NCBI RefSeq assembly: GCF_038502225.1
Contig: NC_091293.1
Coordinates: forward strand, 9,869,753 to 9,933,752
Length of the DNA stretch: 64,000 nucleotides
Reading direction: 5' to 3'
DNA from: Cherax quadricarinatus
Taxonomy: Eukaryota > Arthropoda > Malacostraca > Decapoda > Parastacidae
The notes beneath the pieces were generated by a model. It saw only the letters and a program-made list of their open reading frames with translations, searched no databases and was not told the origin of the DNA. Within the stretch, counting starts at the first letter, position 1, and the number at the start of each line of letters is the position of its first letter. The position numbers and the translations under genes were made by a program. Shown in pieces: positions 20,671 through 32,996 of the stretch.

Positions 20671-22155
20671 AGCAGCTAAGGTCAAGTTAGCCTGTCCTGA
20701 TGTACAGACGGACACAATTAGTCCAATTGATTTAATCATTGGAAGTGATTATTATCACTGTTTTGTGCAAAATCTAGTAAGTAAACATGATGTTTACTTG
20801 CTGAAAACAGCAGGAGGCCACATGATATGTGGTCCTATTCCCTCTCAAAGTGAGAAAGAAGCTGATATTGATTCAGTGGAAAATGTACTAGTTACGAGAA
20901 TAACCGCTGATCATGTACCCCAGCAAAACTTATTATTACTGGAAGAAATGAATGAACCAGTTGATAAGTTGTGGGATTTAGATGCGATAGGTATTGATGT
21001 AAATAAACCAAGCCCACAAGAGTCTCAGACTTATAACCAATATTTGGACACTGTCAACTATAAAGATGGACAGAATGGGGTTAGGTTACCATGGAAATTA
21101 AATCCACCACATCTGCCTAGCAATTATCGCAATGCTTTCGGACAAATGAAAGCACAAATACATGAGCTCAGGAAGAATCCAGAGCTACTGACTGTCTATG
21201 ATAAGATCATACAAGAACAGTTGGACAATAAATTCATTGAGGAAGTAGTCGAAGACAAGTTGAAGACAGAAGCTCATTATCTCCCGCACCACGGAGTCAG
21301 AAAAGATTCTGAAACCACTCCCCTACGTGTTGTATATAATAGCAGCGCACGTGCAAATAAAGATGTAGCAAGTCTTAATGATTGTCTGATGACAGGACTC
21401 TCGCTAGTCGAGAAGCTCGGAGACGTGCTTATGAAATTTTGCACAAACCCATATGCCTACAAGGCTGATATTTCCAAAGCTTTCTTAAGAGTAGGACTAC
21501 AAGAAATAGATAGAGATTATACTCGATTCTTGTGGCCTGAAAATCCACATGATCCTCAAAGTCCTATGAAAACTTGTCGTTTCAAATCAGTATTATTTGG
21601 TGCAACATCCTCTCCATTCTTACTAGAAGCTACTCTAAATGCACATTTGAAGAAATCTGAAAGTCCCTTCAAAGAAATCTTAAAGAAAAGTTTCTATGTG
21701 GACAATCTTCAAGGTACTGTGAATAAAGAGGAGGATTTGAAATCCTTATACAGAGAAGCTAACAAGGAGATGAAAGAAGCAAATATGCCTCTAAGGATGT
21801 GGAATACTAATTCAAAGCAATTAAGGGAACTTATCAAAGAATATTTCCCTGAAATTGAAATTCCTGATTGCAACAATATGCTGGGACTTAATTGGAACAC
21901 ACAGGAAGATACTTTGACTCTCAAAAGGATAAACAATAAATCATGCAGTACACTCTCTAAACGTAGTTTACTGGCAGAGGTATCACAATGTTTCGATCCT
22001 CTAGGACTCGTCTCACCAATTATCATAAAGAGTAAAATGCTTATGCAAGATGCATGGAAACTCAAAATTGGATGTGATGAGAACGTGCCTCCAGAAATGA
22101 GTCAAGCATGGGATGAAATATCCAAGGAGTTTAAACAACTTCATCAAATTAAATA
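20671..22155 (+). pseudogene. BEL protease end and reverse transcriptase
   Basis: Continues pol after the insertion. Protease C-terminus (DLIIGSDYYHCFV; HMICGPIP), then the BEL RT: VRLPWKLNPPHLPSNY, HYLPHHGVRKD, LRVVYNSSARANKD, YKADISKAFLRVGL (motif A Asp, about 21465), FGATSSPFLLEATL and FYVDNLQGTV (about 21693, the catalytic YxDD box with Asn as the fourth residue). The next block, SKRSLLAEVSQCFDPLGLV, is typical of BEL. The frame breaks near 22155, before RNase H. YVDN may be a lineage feature or a change, and I cannot tell which here. Confidence 0.87.
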
Positions 22156-24300
22156 GGTCAAGAGGGAAACAAGTACACATTACATGTGTTCTGTGATGCG
22201 TCAACCAGAGGTTATGGCGCTGTAGCTTACATAAGTAATGCTGAAGGAAGTACACTAATTACTTCAAAGGCCAGGGTAGCACCCTTGAAGGTCAGAACAG
22301 TACCACAATTGGAACTGACAGCACTCTATGTAGGTACAAAATTTGCTGTCTATCTCAACAAAGTACTTGATCATCTCACTATTGAAAAAACCGTGATCTG
22401 GAGTGATAATGAAGCAGTTCTCCAATGGTTAAGAAATAATATGAGTAAGTTGGTCTATGTACAGAATAGAGTAGCAGAAATAAAAGAGATACAGAGAGAT
22501 TATCTCTTTCTCCACGTCTCTACCCAAGAGAATCCAGCTGACATGTTGTCACGTGGTGTCCCACTCAAGAAATTTTTGGATAATAAATTATGGCTCCACG
22601 GACCGAGCTGGCTCTCTAATGAAAATAACTGGCCTCAGCAAAAAGCTCACATTATGCTAGAAGAAACAGTCTGCTTGAACACAGCAGAAATAAGTTGTGT
22701 AAATACTGCAGACACAACAGAAATAGTCATTGATGGATCTAAATACTCATCTTTGGGTAAACTCTTAAGAGTTACAGCTCTTGTCTTTAAATTCATTAAA
22801 GGAATAAAACCTGATTATGAATGTCTTGAACCCATTAAATACTGGGTGACACTAATACAGAAAGATGTTTTCTGTACAGAATATAAATTCCTAGAAACAC
22901 AAGATAAATCCCCAAAGAAACCTAATATGATGAATTCTTTAGGGTTTTATCTCGACTCGGAAAACATTATAAGAAGTCGTTGAAGAATTCATAATTCTTC
23001 ACTACCTATAGAAGCCATACATCCAATATTGATCCCCAAGAATCATTGGCAAACAAAACTGATTGTTCAAAACGTCCACAGTAACGTGTTACATGGTGGG
23101 GTAGCTAACACACTTTTTCATATACGACAGTCCTACTGGATACCTCAAAGTCGACAAAGTGTGAAAAAACAAATAAAGGACTGTATTACTTGTCGTCACT
23201 ATGATACGCGAGTATGTCAGTATCCAGGTCCACCTCCATATCCCTCTGAAAGAGTTTGTCATGTCACTCCATTTGAGGTGACAGGTGTAGATTACACTGG
23301 ACCAGTAATTTTAACCAAAACAGCTGACAAAGTTCCCATCAAGATGTACATCTGTTTGTTCACTTGTGCTACAACTAGAGCAGTACATCTAGAAGTAGCC
23401 ACTGACATGTCTGCTGAAACCTTTATCAAATTATTCAGAAGGTTTGCAGCCAGAAGGGCGTGTCCCAGACTGATGATTTCAGATAATGCAACGAACTTTG
23501 TCGCTGGTGCTGCTTATATAAGCAAGATCTTTGATCAACCAGAAGTACAACAGATGCTGAATCAACGCAGTTGTCGTTAGAGATACATTCCTCCTAAATC
23601 TCCATGGCACGGCGGATTTTATGAAAGAATGATCGGCATTGTAGAACGTTGTTTAAGGAAGACTCTTCATCGTCAGAGAATAGACTTAGAAGAATTCCGT
23701 ACAGTTGTAACTGAAATAGAAAATAAAGTTAACAACAGACCTCTAACTTATGTTACCGATGATCTGAATAATTTAGAAGTGTTAAGTCCATCTCATTTAC
23801 TCCATGGAAGAAGGCTCGAACCTGTTCCTCCCATGAATGATAAAGAAATCATAGAGGATCCTACTTATTTCGAACCTGAGCAATTCAGACGTAATTTCAA
23901 ACACCTTAATAAATTGATTGAACGTTGGGAGAAAATTTGGCGAGAAGACTATCTCACCTCCATAGAACACTTCTATGGAGCTGATGTTCCTGAAAATCAT
24001 AAGTCCTTAAGAACTGGTGACATAGTGATTATTGACAATGATGGTCCGAGGTCCCAATGGCCACTTGGAAAAATTGTGACCATATATCCTGATGCAAATG
24101 GAATCATCAGGACAGTTGATGTTTTAAGAAAAGGTGTAGTGAATAAGCGGACAATAAATAAACTAGTGCCGTTAGAATTACACAGTGTTGAAAATAAAAT
24201 TAGTGATTCTCCAGAAACTACACAGACTAAAGCTGTTCAGAAAAGGCAAGCAGCAGTGGTGGCGAGTGAGAAAATCAAATTAATGTTAAGTGATGAATAG
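22150..24300 (+). pseudogene. BEL RNase H and integrase, two in-frame stops
   Basis: RNase H-like region from about 22180 (HVFCDASTRGYGAVAYIS; VPQLELTALYVG; VIWSDNEAVLQWL), then an integrase: a His/Cys zinc region (HSNVLHGGVANTL; CITCRHYD), catalytic core Asp in VTGVDYTGPV (about 23285), Asp in LMISDNATNFV (about 23480) and Glu in GGFYERMIGIVE (about 23620), then a C-terminal region with GDIVIIDNDGPRSQWPLGKI. In-frame stops stand at 22981-22983 (TGA) and 23578-23580 (TAG), the latter just before the catalytic Glu. The ORF ends at 24300, 32 bp before the 3' LTR. No good polypurine tract is visible there. Confidence 0.88.
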
Positions 24301-24332
24301 TTCACCTGCAGCGAACCTCTGCCGCCCCCCAG

Positions 24333-25415
24333 TGTGGAGAAATTTTCTCCAGGAAGGGTTATCAGCCCCCTTCAGCCTCTTTCAGCCTCTTTCAGCCCTG
24401 CGAGGCCCAACCCTCTCAGAGAAGGGGCAAGCATCATGTTTACTGCTACAGCAAGTAACTGATCCCAGATGCAGTACCAGTATGAGACGTGAGGTCAAGC
24501 AACCGCCGCTCCGTGCAAGACTCCAGTGTTGCAAAGTGTATTTTAATAAAACACAGTCCATCTCTTACCTTAGCAGGACAATTAACGAAAATCCTGCTCC
24601 CACTTTATTACCAATGTAAAGATAGTGTACATTGTTGTCTATGCTTAAGACAGCAAGAATCAAACATTCTGCTTTGCTTCATCGAGGAAGTGGCAAGGAA
24701 GCAAAAGTACTATGTCAGCTTTTCCTTTGTGCAAGGGGCAGTAACAGCGTGGGGTGCTGTGGCGTCTTCAGATTACTTTTGACTCTACTGAGAGTGACAC
24801 TGACGCCAGGATAACCAACAAAGAACAATCTGTGCATTAGTGTGAACAAAGTGTCTCATAAAACACAATAAACACTTAAGAGAAGTGTGATCAGCTTCTT
24901 TAGTGATAAGATTTTGAACAATAAAGACAAATCTTGTGGAACATAGTGTACCAGTGTGCGTATTCCTAGACTATGGAAGACATGGACATCCAAGGACACT
25001 TCAGCTTCTATCAAGTCACCGATATCTGTCAAAGGTGTGAAGAACACCATAGCTCATGCTACAAGAGCAAGGTAGGTTACGAATTTCTTGTAGTACGGGG
25101 GACTGCGCAGTTCTTGAGTCGCAAGGAGTTTGTAATCAACCTATAGTCGGCAGTTAGGTGCGGACTTTTGAGTCCACACAAGTAAGTTTGTCAGCCATCA
25201 GTGAATGAAATATGCTGACATAACACCCTCTAGGGATAAATTATTGTTTACATAGTATGATCTATTCCAGCCCGTTGAGAGATGATCATGACAACAATTC
25301 AAGACCTCGTCTGCAGGGGCGGCTGTGTAGACGATTTGCTGTCTTTTATCAGCTAAGCATTCCCTATATTTAAATTCATAAATTATATCTTAGTTGGTAA
25401 AACCATTTCTCAACA
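24333..25415 (+). repeat. BEL 3' LTR
   Basis: 1,083 bp, TGTGGAGAAATTTTCTCC to CATTTCTCAACA, aligned end to end with the 5' LTR with scattered substitutions and short indels. Followed at once by the GAGGC duplication. Confidence 0.92.
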
Positions 25416-27464
25416 GAGGCTGTTGAACAGTCTTGGGCCCCGGACACTTATGGTGTTTTCCCTTAGTGTACCAATGGCGCCCCTACGTTTTATTGGGGGC
25501 ATTTTGCATCGCCTGCCCAGTCTTTTACTTTCGTAGGGAGTGATTTCTGTGTGCAGATTTGGGACCATTCCTTCCAAGATTTTCCAAGTGTAGATTATGA
25601 TATATCTCTCCCTCCTGCATTCCAATGAGTACAAGTCAAGTCCTTCCAAGCATTCCCAGAAGTTAAGGTACTTGACAGAACTTATACGTGCAGTAAAGGA
25701 TCTCTGTACACTCTCTAGATCTGCGATTTCACCTGCTTTGAATGGACATGTTAATGTACAGCAGTATTCCAGCCTAGAGAGAACAAGTGATTTGAAAAGG
25801 ATCATCATTGGCTTGGCATCTCTCGTTTTGAACGTTCTCATTATCCATCCCATCATTTTCTTTACACGTGCGATCGTGGCACTGTTGTGATCCTTGAAAG
25901 TGAGAAACTCAGACATTACTACTCCCAGGTCCCTTACATTATTTTTCTGCTCTATTGTATGGCCAGAGTCTGTAGTATACTCTGTTCTATTTATTATCTC
26001 CTCCAGTTTTCCATAACGGAGTAGTTGGAATTCGTCCTCATTGAACATCATATTGTTTACCGTTGCCCACTGGAAAACTTTTTTTATATCTTCTTGGAGG
26101 TTAACCACCTCCTCAGCAGATGACAGCCTCATGCAGATCCTAGTATCATCCACAAAGGATGATACGGTGCTGTGATGTATATCTCTGTCTCGGACTTTAC
26201 TCTGTTGACTACTACTCTTTGTGTTCTGTTTGTGAGGAAATTATTGACCCATCTACCAACTTTTCCTGTTATTCCTTTAGCACGCAATCTGTGCACTATT
26301 GCGCCATGGTCACATTTGTCGAAGGCTTTTGCAAAGTCTGTATATATTACATCTGCATTCTTTTTGACTTCTAGTGCATCTAGGACCTTGTCGTAGTGAT
26401 CCAATAGGAGCGATCTGCTCTAAACCCATGTTGCCCTGGGTTGCGGAATTGATGGGTTTCTAGATGGGTGGTGGTCTTGCTTCTTAGAACCCTTTCAAAG
26501 ATTTTATGATATGGGATGTTAGTGCTATCGGTCTGTAGTTCTACGCTATTGCTTTACTTTCCCCTTTGTGGAGTGGGGCTATGTCTGTTGTTTTTAGTAA
26601 CTGTGGGACGACCCCCGTGTCCATGCTTTCTCTCCATAGGATGGTAAAAGCTTGTGATAGGGGCTTCTTGCAGTTCTTGATGAACACGGAGTTCCATGAG
26701 TCTGGCCCTGGGGCAGAGTGCATGGGCATGTCATTTATCGCCTGTTCGAAGTCATTTGGCGTCAGGATAACATCGGATAGGCTTGTGTTAACCAAATTCT
26801 GTGGCTCTCTCATAAAAAATTCATATTGGGACTTGAGTAGCTCACTCATTTCCTTGCTGTCATCTGTGTAGGACCCATTTTGTTTAAGTAGGGGCCCAAT
26901 ACTTGACGTTGTTCTCGACTTTGATTTGACATAGGAAAAGAAATACTTTGGGTTTCTTTCGATTTCATTTATGGCTTTTAGTTCTTCCTGCGATTCCTGA
27001 CTCCTATAAGATTCCTTTAGCTTAAGTTCGATGTTTGTTATTTCTCTGACCATTGACTCCCTACGCCTTTCAGATATATTGGCCTCTTTTAGCCGCTCTG
27101 TTATTCTTTTTCGTCACCTGTAAAGGGAGCGCCTGTCTCTTTCTATTTTACATCTACTTCTCCTTTTTCTTAAAGGAATAAGTCTTGAGCATACATCGAG
27201 TGCCACCGAGTTAATCTGTTCTAGGCATAAGTTGAAGTCTGTGTTGCGTAGTCTATCTTCTCAGCTTATATCGGTTAGGACTTGGTTTACTTGGTCCCAC
27301 TTTATGTTTTTGTTATTGAAGTTGAATTTGGTGAAGGCGGGAGCCTCATTATGTCGGTCTGGGGCTCCCCGCATACATGTCTGAACCTCGATTATGTTGT
27401 GGTCTGAGTATATTGTTTTTGATATGGTGACATTTCGTATCAGATCATCATTGTTAGTGAAGAT
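25416..27464 (-). pseudogene. LINE-B copy 3, RT-containing middle piece (minus)
   Basis: Continues from 15086 across the BEL insertion. Minus reading: endonuclease end (FTNNDDLIRNVTISK, about 27455; SDHNIIEVQT), linker, HSAPGPDSWNSVFI (about 26720), KTTDIAPLHKG, DHYDKVLDALEV, YTDFAKAFDKCDHGAIVH (about 26330), a damaged RT palm in which the FADD block reads MDDTRICM (about 26145), and the C-terminal tail to GPRLFNSL at 25420. Frame changes near 27055, 26540, 26400 and 26140. The catalytic FADD has become MDD in this frame. Inactive. Confidence 0.85.
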
Positions 27465-27808
27465 CCACAAACTTGATCATTACGGTATAAGAGGCCATGC
27501 GCTTGCTTATTTCAAATCTTACATTACTAATAGGTATCAGTACGTCACCATTAAAGACACAGCATCAGCAACACGGCCACTTGATACAGGAGTTCCGCAG
27601 GGAAGTGTCCTTGGTCCCCTGCTCTTCCTCATATACATCAATGACCTTCCAAACGTATCCCAACACCTGAAACCCATTCTCTTTGCTGATGACACGACTT
27701 ATGTCATCTCTCACCCTAATCTTGCCACCCTCAACACCATTGTGAATGAGGAGCTGATTAAAATATCGACTTGGATGACAGCCAATAAACTTACGCTTAA
27801 CACATAGA
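27465..27808 (+). pseudogene. LINE-H copy, RT palm fragment
   Basis: Plus reading: KLDHYGIRGHALAYFKSYI, TGVPQGSVLGPLLFLIYIND (about 27590-27650) and ILFADDTTYVISHP (catalytic FADD, about 27675), then WMTANKLTLNT and a TAG at 27805. A Jockey/CR1-group RT of the FADDTT type, a different family from LINE-B and LINE-C. It starts at the junction with LINE-B (27464/27465) and is cut at 27808 by the Gypsy element. The C-terminal end of the same family is at 34905-35580. Confidence 0.8.
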
Positions 27809-27955
27809 CTTTGAAAAATGCCAGGTCAGCGCAATATGAGTTCAGATAGTGACTCAGGCAGAGACGGTTGGTCGTGAGTCAACTGGCAGAGTGGTTACTG
27901 GTAACTGGTTACTACTACTGAGAGCTCGGCGATGCTAACGTATGTCGTCCCGACA
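27809..27955 (-). repeat. Gypsy 3' LTR, truncated
   Basis: Reads TGTCGGGACGACAT from 27955 on the minus strand and stops within the LTR at 27809, where LINE-H sequence begins. The equivalent of 34625-34789 is missing. The 415 bases between this LTR and the pol stop (27956-28369) are AT-rich and non-coding. Confidence 0.75.
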
Positions 27956-30900
27956 TACAACTAATACAAACTAGAGATGGCAGGTATACGGCTTGGGCTG
28001 ATTCTATACAATGTCAAAGTACACAACAATTAAACATTATAACATACATAAGTAGAACATTGGAATGGAAGCTTACGTAACTGAAACTGTAATGCAATAC
28101 AAGGTATAATATAGCACAACTTAAAACTCAACAAATGAACATCGAACTCAACGTTGAGATTACAAGTGATAAAAAAAAATTTTGATCGATCGATCTGTAT
28201 TCATGTGATCTACGGATTCTGAGGAAGGAATATATACAAAGAAAGAGTGTTTAACAGAAAGGCAGATTCGGTGCACTCAAATCTAGACTGTTAACTCTCA
28301 GAATGCGGAGAGAACATGAACACAAAAAAAAAAACTTCTTGAATACTGATAAGTTGATACTGTAATTATTCATCTATACAGGTTATTTACATTTAACCCC
28401 AACTCTGCTAGGGTGAGATTGACATATGCAGAATGGGTGTCATCTCTGGGAGGATCAAACTCTGTAGCATTGGCTAACTCATGCTGTATTTGAGGCAAAT
28501 CTGAATTGGATGTTACAAATGATACTTGAGGTTTTCTCAATACCTGTCGTGTACGTAGGGAATAACGACATTCAGGTTGACCGTCTGACTGAGTATCAGA
28601 GGAAGAGAGTACAGGATCAGGAGGACTGTCAGATTCTGTCACATTAGTCTGGGTTGGAACATCATTATCATCACATACTAACTTCATATGATCTAAATGC
28701 GATTCTTTATACTGACCAGTACTAATCTCTCTAACCTTATACTTATTACCAGTGATATGTTCAACTACTCGATAAGGACCAACAAACTTTTGATCAAGCT
28801 TTGGCATTGCAGACGTTTTGTTAAAGTTAATCAGCATAACTCTCGAACCTACTTTGATTTTGGATGGCTTTGCTCGAGTGTTTGCGACTCTTGTAAATTC
28901 AGCTGTTGATTTATGAAGTGTTTCACGGATTCTTCTAAAAACACTTTGAGCTAAGCTGGTACGAGTTGCTATGAAATCATCAGGGTTGTAATTTGGTTTC
29001 GGATTAGAATATAACAACTCATAAGGCAAACGTTTATCTACACCATACAATGCATAATGTGGAGTGTCATCTATAGAAACATTGTAAGCAGAATTTATAG
29101 CACACTGCACATCAGGTATAACTTCATCCCAAGTTTCACTATTGGGATTGATAGTGGCTCTCAAGATATCAAGTACTTTCTTATTGGTTCGTTCCGCTAA
29201 CCCATTGCTGGCAGGATGATGAGGAACAATGGTGGATTTAGAGATCTTGTACAAGGTACACAAATTTTCAAGAATCTCATTACAGAATTCACCTCCATTA
29301 TCTGTTACTAGGGACTTAGGGGTGGTATGCCTGCAGATAATGCGTTCTTTAAACGCTTTAGCTACTGTCTCGGCAGTCTTATCTGCAATAGGAACTAACT
29401 CACAATATCTGGTGAAATGGTCTACCATAACACACAGATGTTTGTTACCTTGGAGAGAACATTGGAAATTAGTTAACAAATCTAGCGCAACTCTTTCCCA
29501 AGGTTCGCTAGTAGTTGGATATACTTGGATTGGGTTAGGACCATTAGCATTGCCTTTATGTTGCATGCAGACACTACATTTCTTAACATACTCAGAAATA
29601 TCAGTTGCCATACGAGGCCAAAAGTATTTCAATCTGGCTTGTTTTACTGAACGATCCATACCAGGGTGTGCAACACCTGGTACATCGTGAACTAGCTGTA
29701 AGGCTACATTCACTAGTGACTGTGGAATTACTAACTGGTATACTCTTCTGCTAGGAGTACCCAACTCGGCTGTTCGATACAGTAATTCTTGGTTCATGAC
29801 AAAGTCACTGATGGGTGCTGGTGGCTTCACAGTCAGAATAAGATCTTCCTGGAGCAGGAATCGAATCACACCAGACCACATGGGATCTGTTCGTTGAGCA
29901 TTCTTTACATCTTCAGCACTAAATGGAGGGTCTGCAGTTACTATACTAACATGTCGTGATAAGGCATCTGCGACTACATTTGACTTGCCAGGTAAATGCT
30001 CAAAGGTGGGATTGAACTCTTGGATAGTCAAGGTCCATCTGGCTAACCTTCCAGTAGGTTGTTTGTTCTGGAATAAGGGTATCAGTGGAGCATGGTCTGT
30101 CAAGACATGAACAGAGTACTGATAAATAATGTCTCGGAAGTGCTTTAAAGACCATACTATTGCTAAAGCTTCTTGCTCAGTTACTGTATAATTACGTTCA
30201 GCCTTCGTAAGGACTCGGCTAGCAAATGCAACTGCGTTGTACTTGCCATCGGTCTTCTGAGCTAGTACGGCACCTATGCCAATTGAACTAGCATCAGTTG
30301 TCAGATAGAAGGGCTTAGAAAAATCTGGAAATTTCAAAATTGGAGCAGAAGTTAGCTTTTCTTTTAGAGTTTGGAATGCTCTTTCTTGACGGAAGGTCCA
30401 AACAAAAGGAGCATCTTTCTTAAGCAACTCAGTTAGAGGAGCAGCTATGGAAGAAAAATTGGCAATGAAAGATCTATAAAAACCTGCTAAGCCCACAAAG
30501 GATCTTACGGCATCAGCAGTTTTGGGAGTTGGAAAATTTAGTACTGCAGTTACTTTACTTTGGTCAGTCGTAACCCCTCTAGGAGTGACTACGTGACCAA
30601 GAAACTTAATTTCTGATCTGAAAAATTGACATTTAGACAGTTTGATCTTTAAATTGGCTTCTTCAAGCTTACCAAGTACTACATCAAGTCTTTTCAAGTG
30701 TGTATCCACGTCTTTAGACATGACGATTACGTCATCTAAGTACACCATAAGTGCATTACCTATGAGACCTCTAAAGATATTAGTCATGAGCCTTGAGAAC
30801 GTGATAGGGGAAGATCGTAATCCAAACGCCATACGGAGGAAGTGATAATGACCTGTAGGAGTGGAGAATGCAGTTAGCTCTTGGCTGTCCTCGTGAAGAG

Positions 30901-31247
30901 GGACTTGCCAAAACCCTTGTAACAAATCTAGGGTTGAAAAGACTTTGTTATCTCCGATATTACGTAAAAGATCACCCAGTACAGGGAGTGGAAAGCGATC
31001 TGGAATGGTTTTCGCGTTTAACTTCCTAAAGTCAATTACTGGGCGCCAAGTACCATCCTTCTTAGGTACTAGTATCAAGGGTGCATTCCAAGGTGAATTG
31101 CTAGGTGCAATAACTCCATCATCAAGCATTTGATTGATCAATTCTTCTGCGACAGCAACTTGTGAATGAGGCATTCTGTACGCAGGTATGTAGATAGGTC
31201 TAGTACCAGGTTCAAGTGGAATACGATGGGACAATAAGTTCATTATA

Positions 31248-31639
31248 AAAGTTAAGACACATGTGCAACATCTGGATATCTTTATTGTAGTAGACGTTTC
31301 GCCATCCAGTGGCTTTATCAATACAGATTCTAGGACATAATAGGAAGACAGTAGAACTATATACAAAAGATGAGGTAATCAGTCCCTCGGCCTTGGAGTT
31401 AGTGTTCACAGCATCGTGGTGGAGGAGAGTCTGGAGCAAAGGCTGTGAACACTAACTCCAAGGCCGAGGGACTGATTACCTCATCTTTTGTATATAGTTC
31501 TACTGTCTTCCTATTATGTCCTAGAATCTGTATTGATAAAGCCACTGGATGGCGAAACGTCTACTACAATAAAGATATCCAGATGTTGCACATGTGTCTT
31601 AACTTTCATATTGTCGGTATTTTATACCTTTCTTTGCAC
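31248..31639. mobile_element. PLE-C inverted-dimer insertion with 12-bp target duplication
   Basis: 392 bp between AAGTTCATTATA repeats (31236-31247 and 31640-31651), inside Gypsy pol. Two inverted arms (about 31250-31408 and 31443-31600) match closely around a short unpaired centre (GCATCGTGGTGGAGGAGAG). The right arm then runs into a unique 3' tail (ATATTGTCGGTATTTTATACC). Each arm holds TTGATAA, a GCCA-CTGGA-TGGC hairpin and GAAACGTC, in hammerhead-like order. No protein is encoded; ORFs read here are coincidental. The family resembles the terminal region of a Penelope-like element. Confidence 0.85.
31550..31584 (+). ncRNA. Hammerhead-like motif, PLE-C (right arm)
   Basis: Box TTGATAA, stem II GCCA/TGGC with loop CTGGA, then GAAACGTC. 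The mirror copy lies in the left arm (about 31280-31312, minus). The TTGATAA box differs from the canonical CTGATGA at positions 3 and 8, which pair with each other in the hammerhead core, so the change is a matched one. Stem III and the cleavage site are not resolved by eye. The motif boundaries are approximate. Confidence 0.5.
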
Positions 31640-32996
31640 AAGTTCATTATACCCATCTTCTCACCTGGTAAAGCAATGGCTTTACGACGTTTGTTCAACA
31701 GAGTCAACAAACGCTTGACTTCATCTGGGAAGTCAGTGGGAGCTAAGTCTTTCTCCTCAACTGGTGGAACAGATTGATCCAGTGAAGTGGATGAGGTCTC
31801 CCCGGCAGAAATAGCACCGACCCACTGGTCAGGTGACAACTCATCTTCTACCTGAACAGGGTAAGGATAGTGAACAAGGTCAACAAGATTGGTATTTGCT
31901 CTGAGGCGAACACTGTGACCAGAAGTGTTGGCCAGGAAGAAATGGATCTTACTATCTCTTACAACATGTAAGGATGGTTCAACATATAGACCTTTTACTT
32001 TGCAAGAATCACTGTCAACTAGGACGTTATCACCATCTGGAACACTAGGAACAACAACAGACACTCTAGTGAGAGCACTAGCCGCAACAGAGACGTCTTT
32101 CTGCAGACGGCATGTGACATCAACAAGAGATGGCATTACTAGTTTCAAGTAATTGTTTTCCGACAAGGCGTCCCCTGTGGAGAAACTACTACTTGAACTA
32201 GCAGTCATTTCAGGGATAGGTTGTGCACTCAAGGCAATCTAAGTGTCCTCGGACACTTGAGGCATCGGACTATCCTGCAAGTCTGAAGGTATAGGTGGAA
32301 CACTGATGGGAGTGACAGAATTACCAGTGCCTGACCGCTTGGGTACGCTACTGGAGAATGCATTAGCTTGTAAGGACTTAATCCGTACATCATACTCTGC
32401 AGCAGTATAACAGATTTCTGATCCAAGCTGGTAACCCCAGAATGGAACAATCAAGTCGTCAATTTGGGCATGCCATCGATAAGGGTCGAGCACAATGCGT
32501 AAGTCTCGCATGGAAGCAAATCCCAGTAGAAGGTCACCAGGGAAAGTAATCTGGTCGACAACAAGGAAGGAAGCAGTGAAGTCTCTACCTTGGATAGAAA
32601 AGGTTAGGGAAGTCCGACCTCGGACACGCAGGTGAGAACCAGCTACTCCACTAAGGGAGGACACATGAGTCGGTTCTACGAGAAGGACATGTCGTAACTT
32701 CTTATCCTTAAACAAACTAGACCTAATAATATTGACTTGCGCACCAAAGTCCATGAACAAATGAACAGGCGCATTATAAACAGATGCTAGCACTATAGGG
32801 CCTATGGTTGCATTGGAAGTTATGTGCAAACAAAAAGGTGGATTGTCATCAGAAAAGACTTGTTCTACTTCATCCCCAAAATCATCTACGTCAGAGACAT
32901 GTGAAGCAACATCATCAGCAGGATTGACATTCTCGAGACTGCTTAAGGCTTCAAAGGAATTGTGAACGGGGATGGTGTACTCATTATCACCTACTG

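Larger units (their letters stand above)
15087..25415 (+). mobile_element. Full-length BEL/Pao LTR retrotransposon
   Basis: Two direct LTRs (15087-16162 and 24333-25415) that start TGT and end CA, flanked by a 5-bp target duplication GAGGC (15082-15086 and 25416-25420). A tRNA-type primer site follows the 5' LTR. Inside are gag, protease, RT-RNase H and integrase regions in BEL order. Coding is broken by an in-frame TAA (17292), a frameshift near 18190, a 2,078-bp insertion (18588-20665), a frameshift near 22155, and stops at 22981 and 23578. The LTRs differ at many positions (about 26 differences or indels by eye in the first about 235 bp, fewer later), so this is not a recent insertion. Confidence 0.93.

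Noticed and set aside
31445..31777. Plus-strand ORF beginning MNTNSKAEGLITSSFVYSS, duplicated on the minus strand
   Set aside because: Arises from the inverted arms of the PLE-C insert; it ends in unrelated Gypsy antisense sequence.
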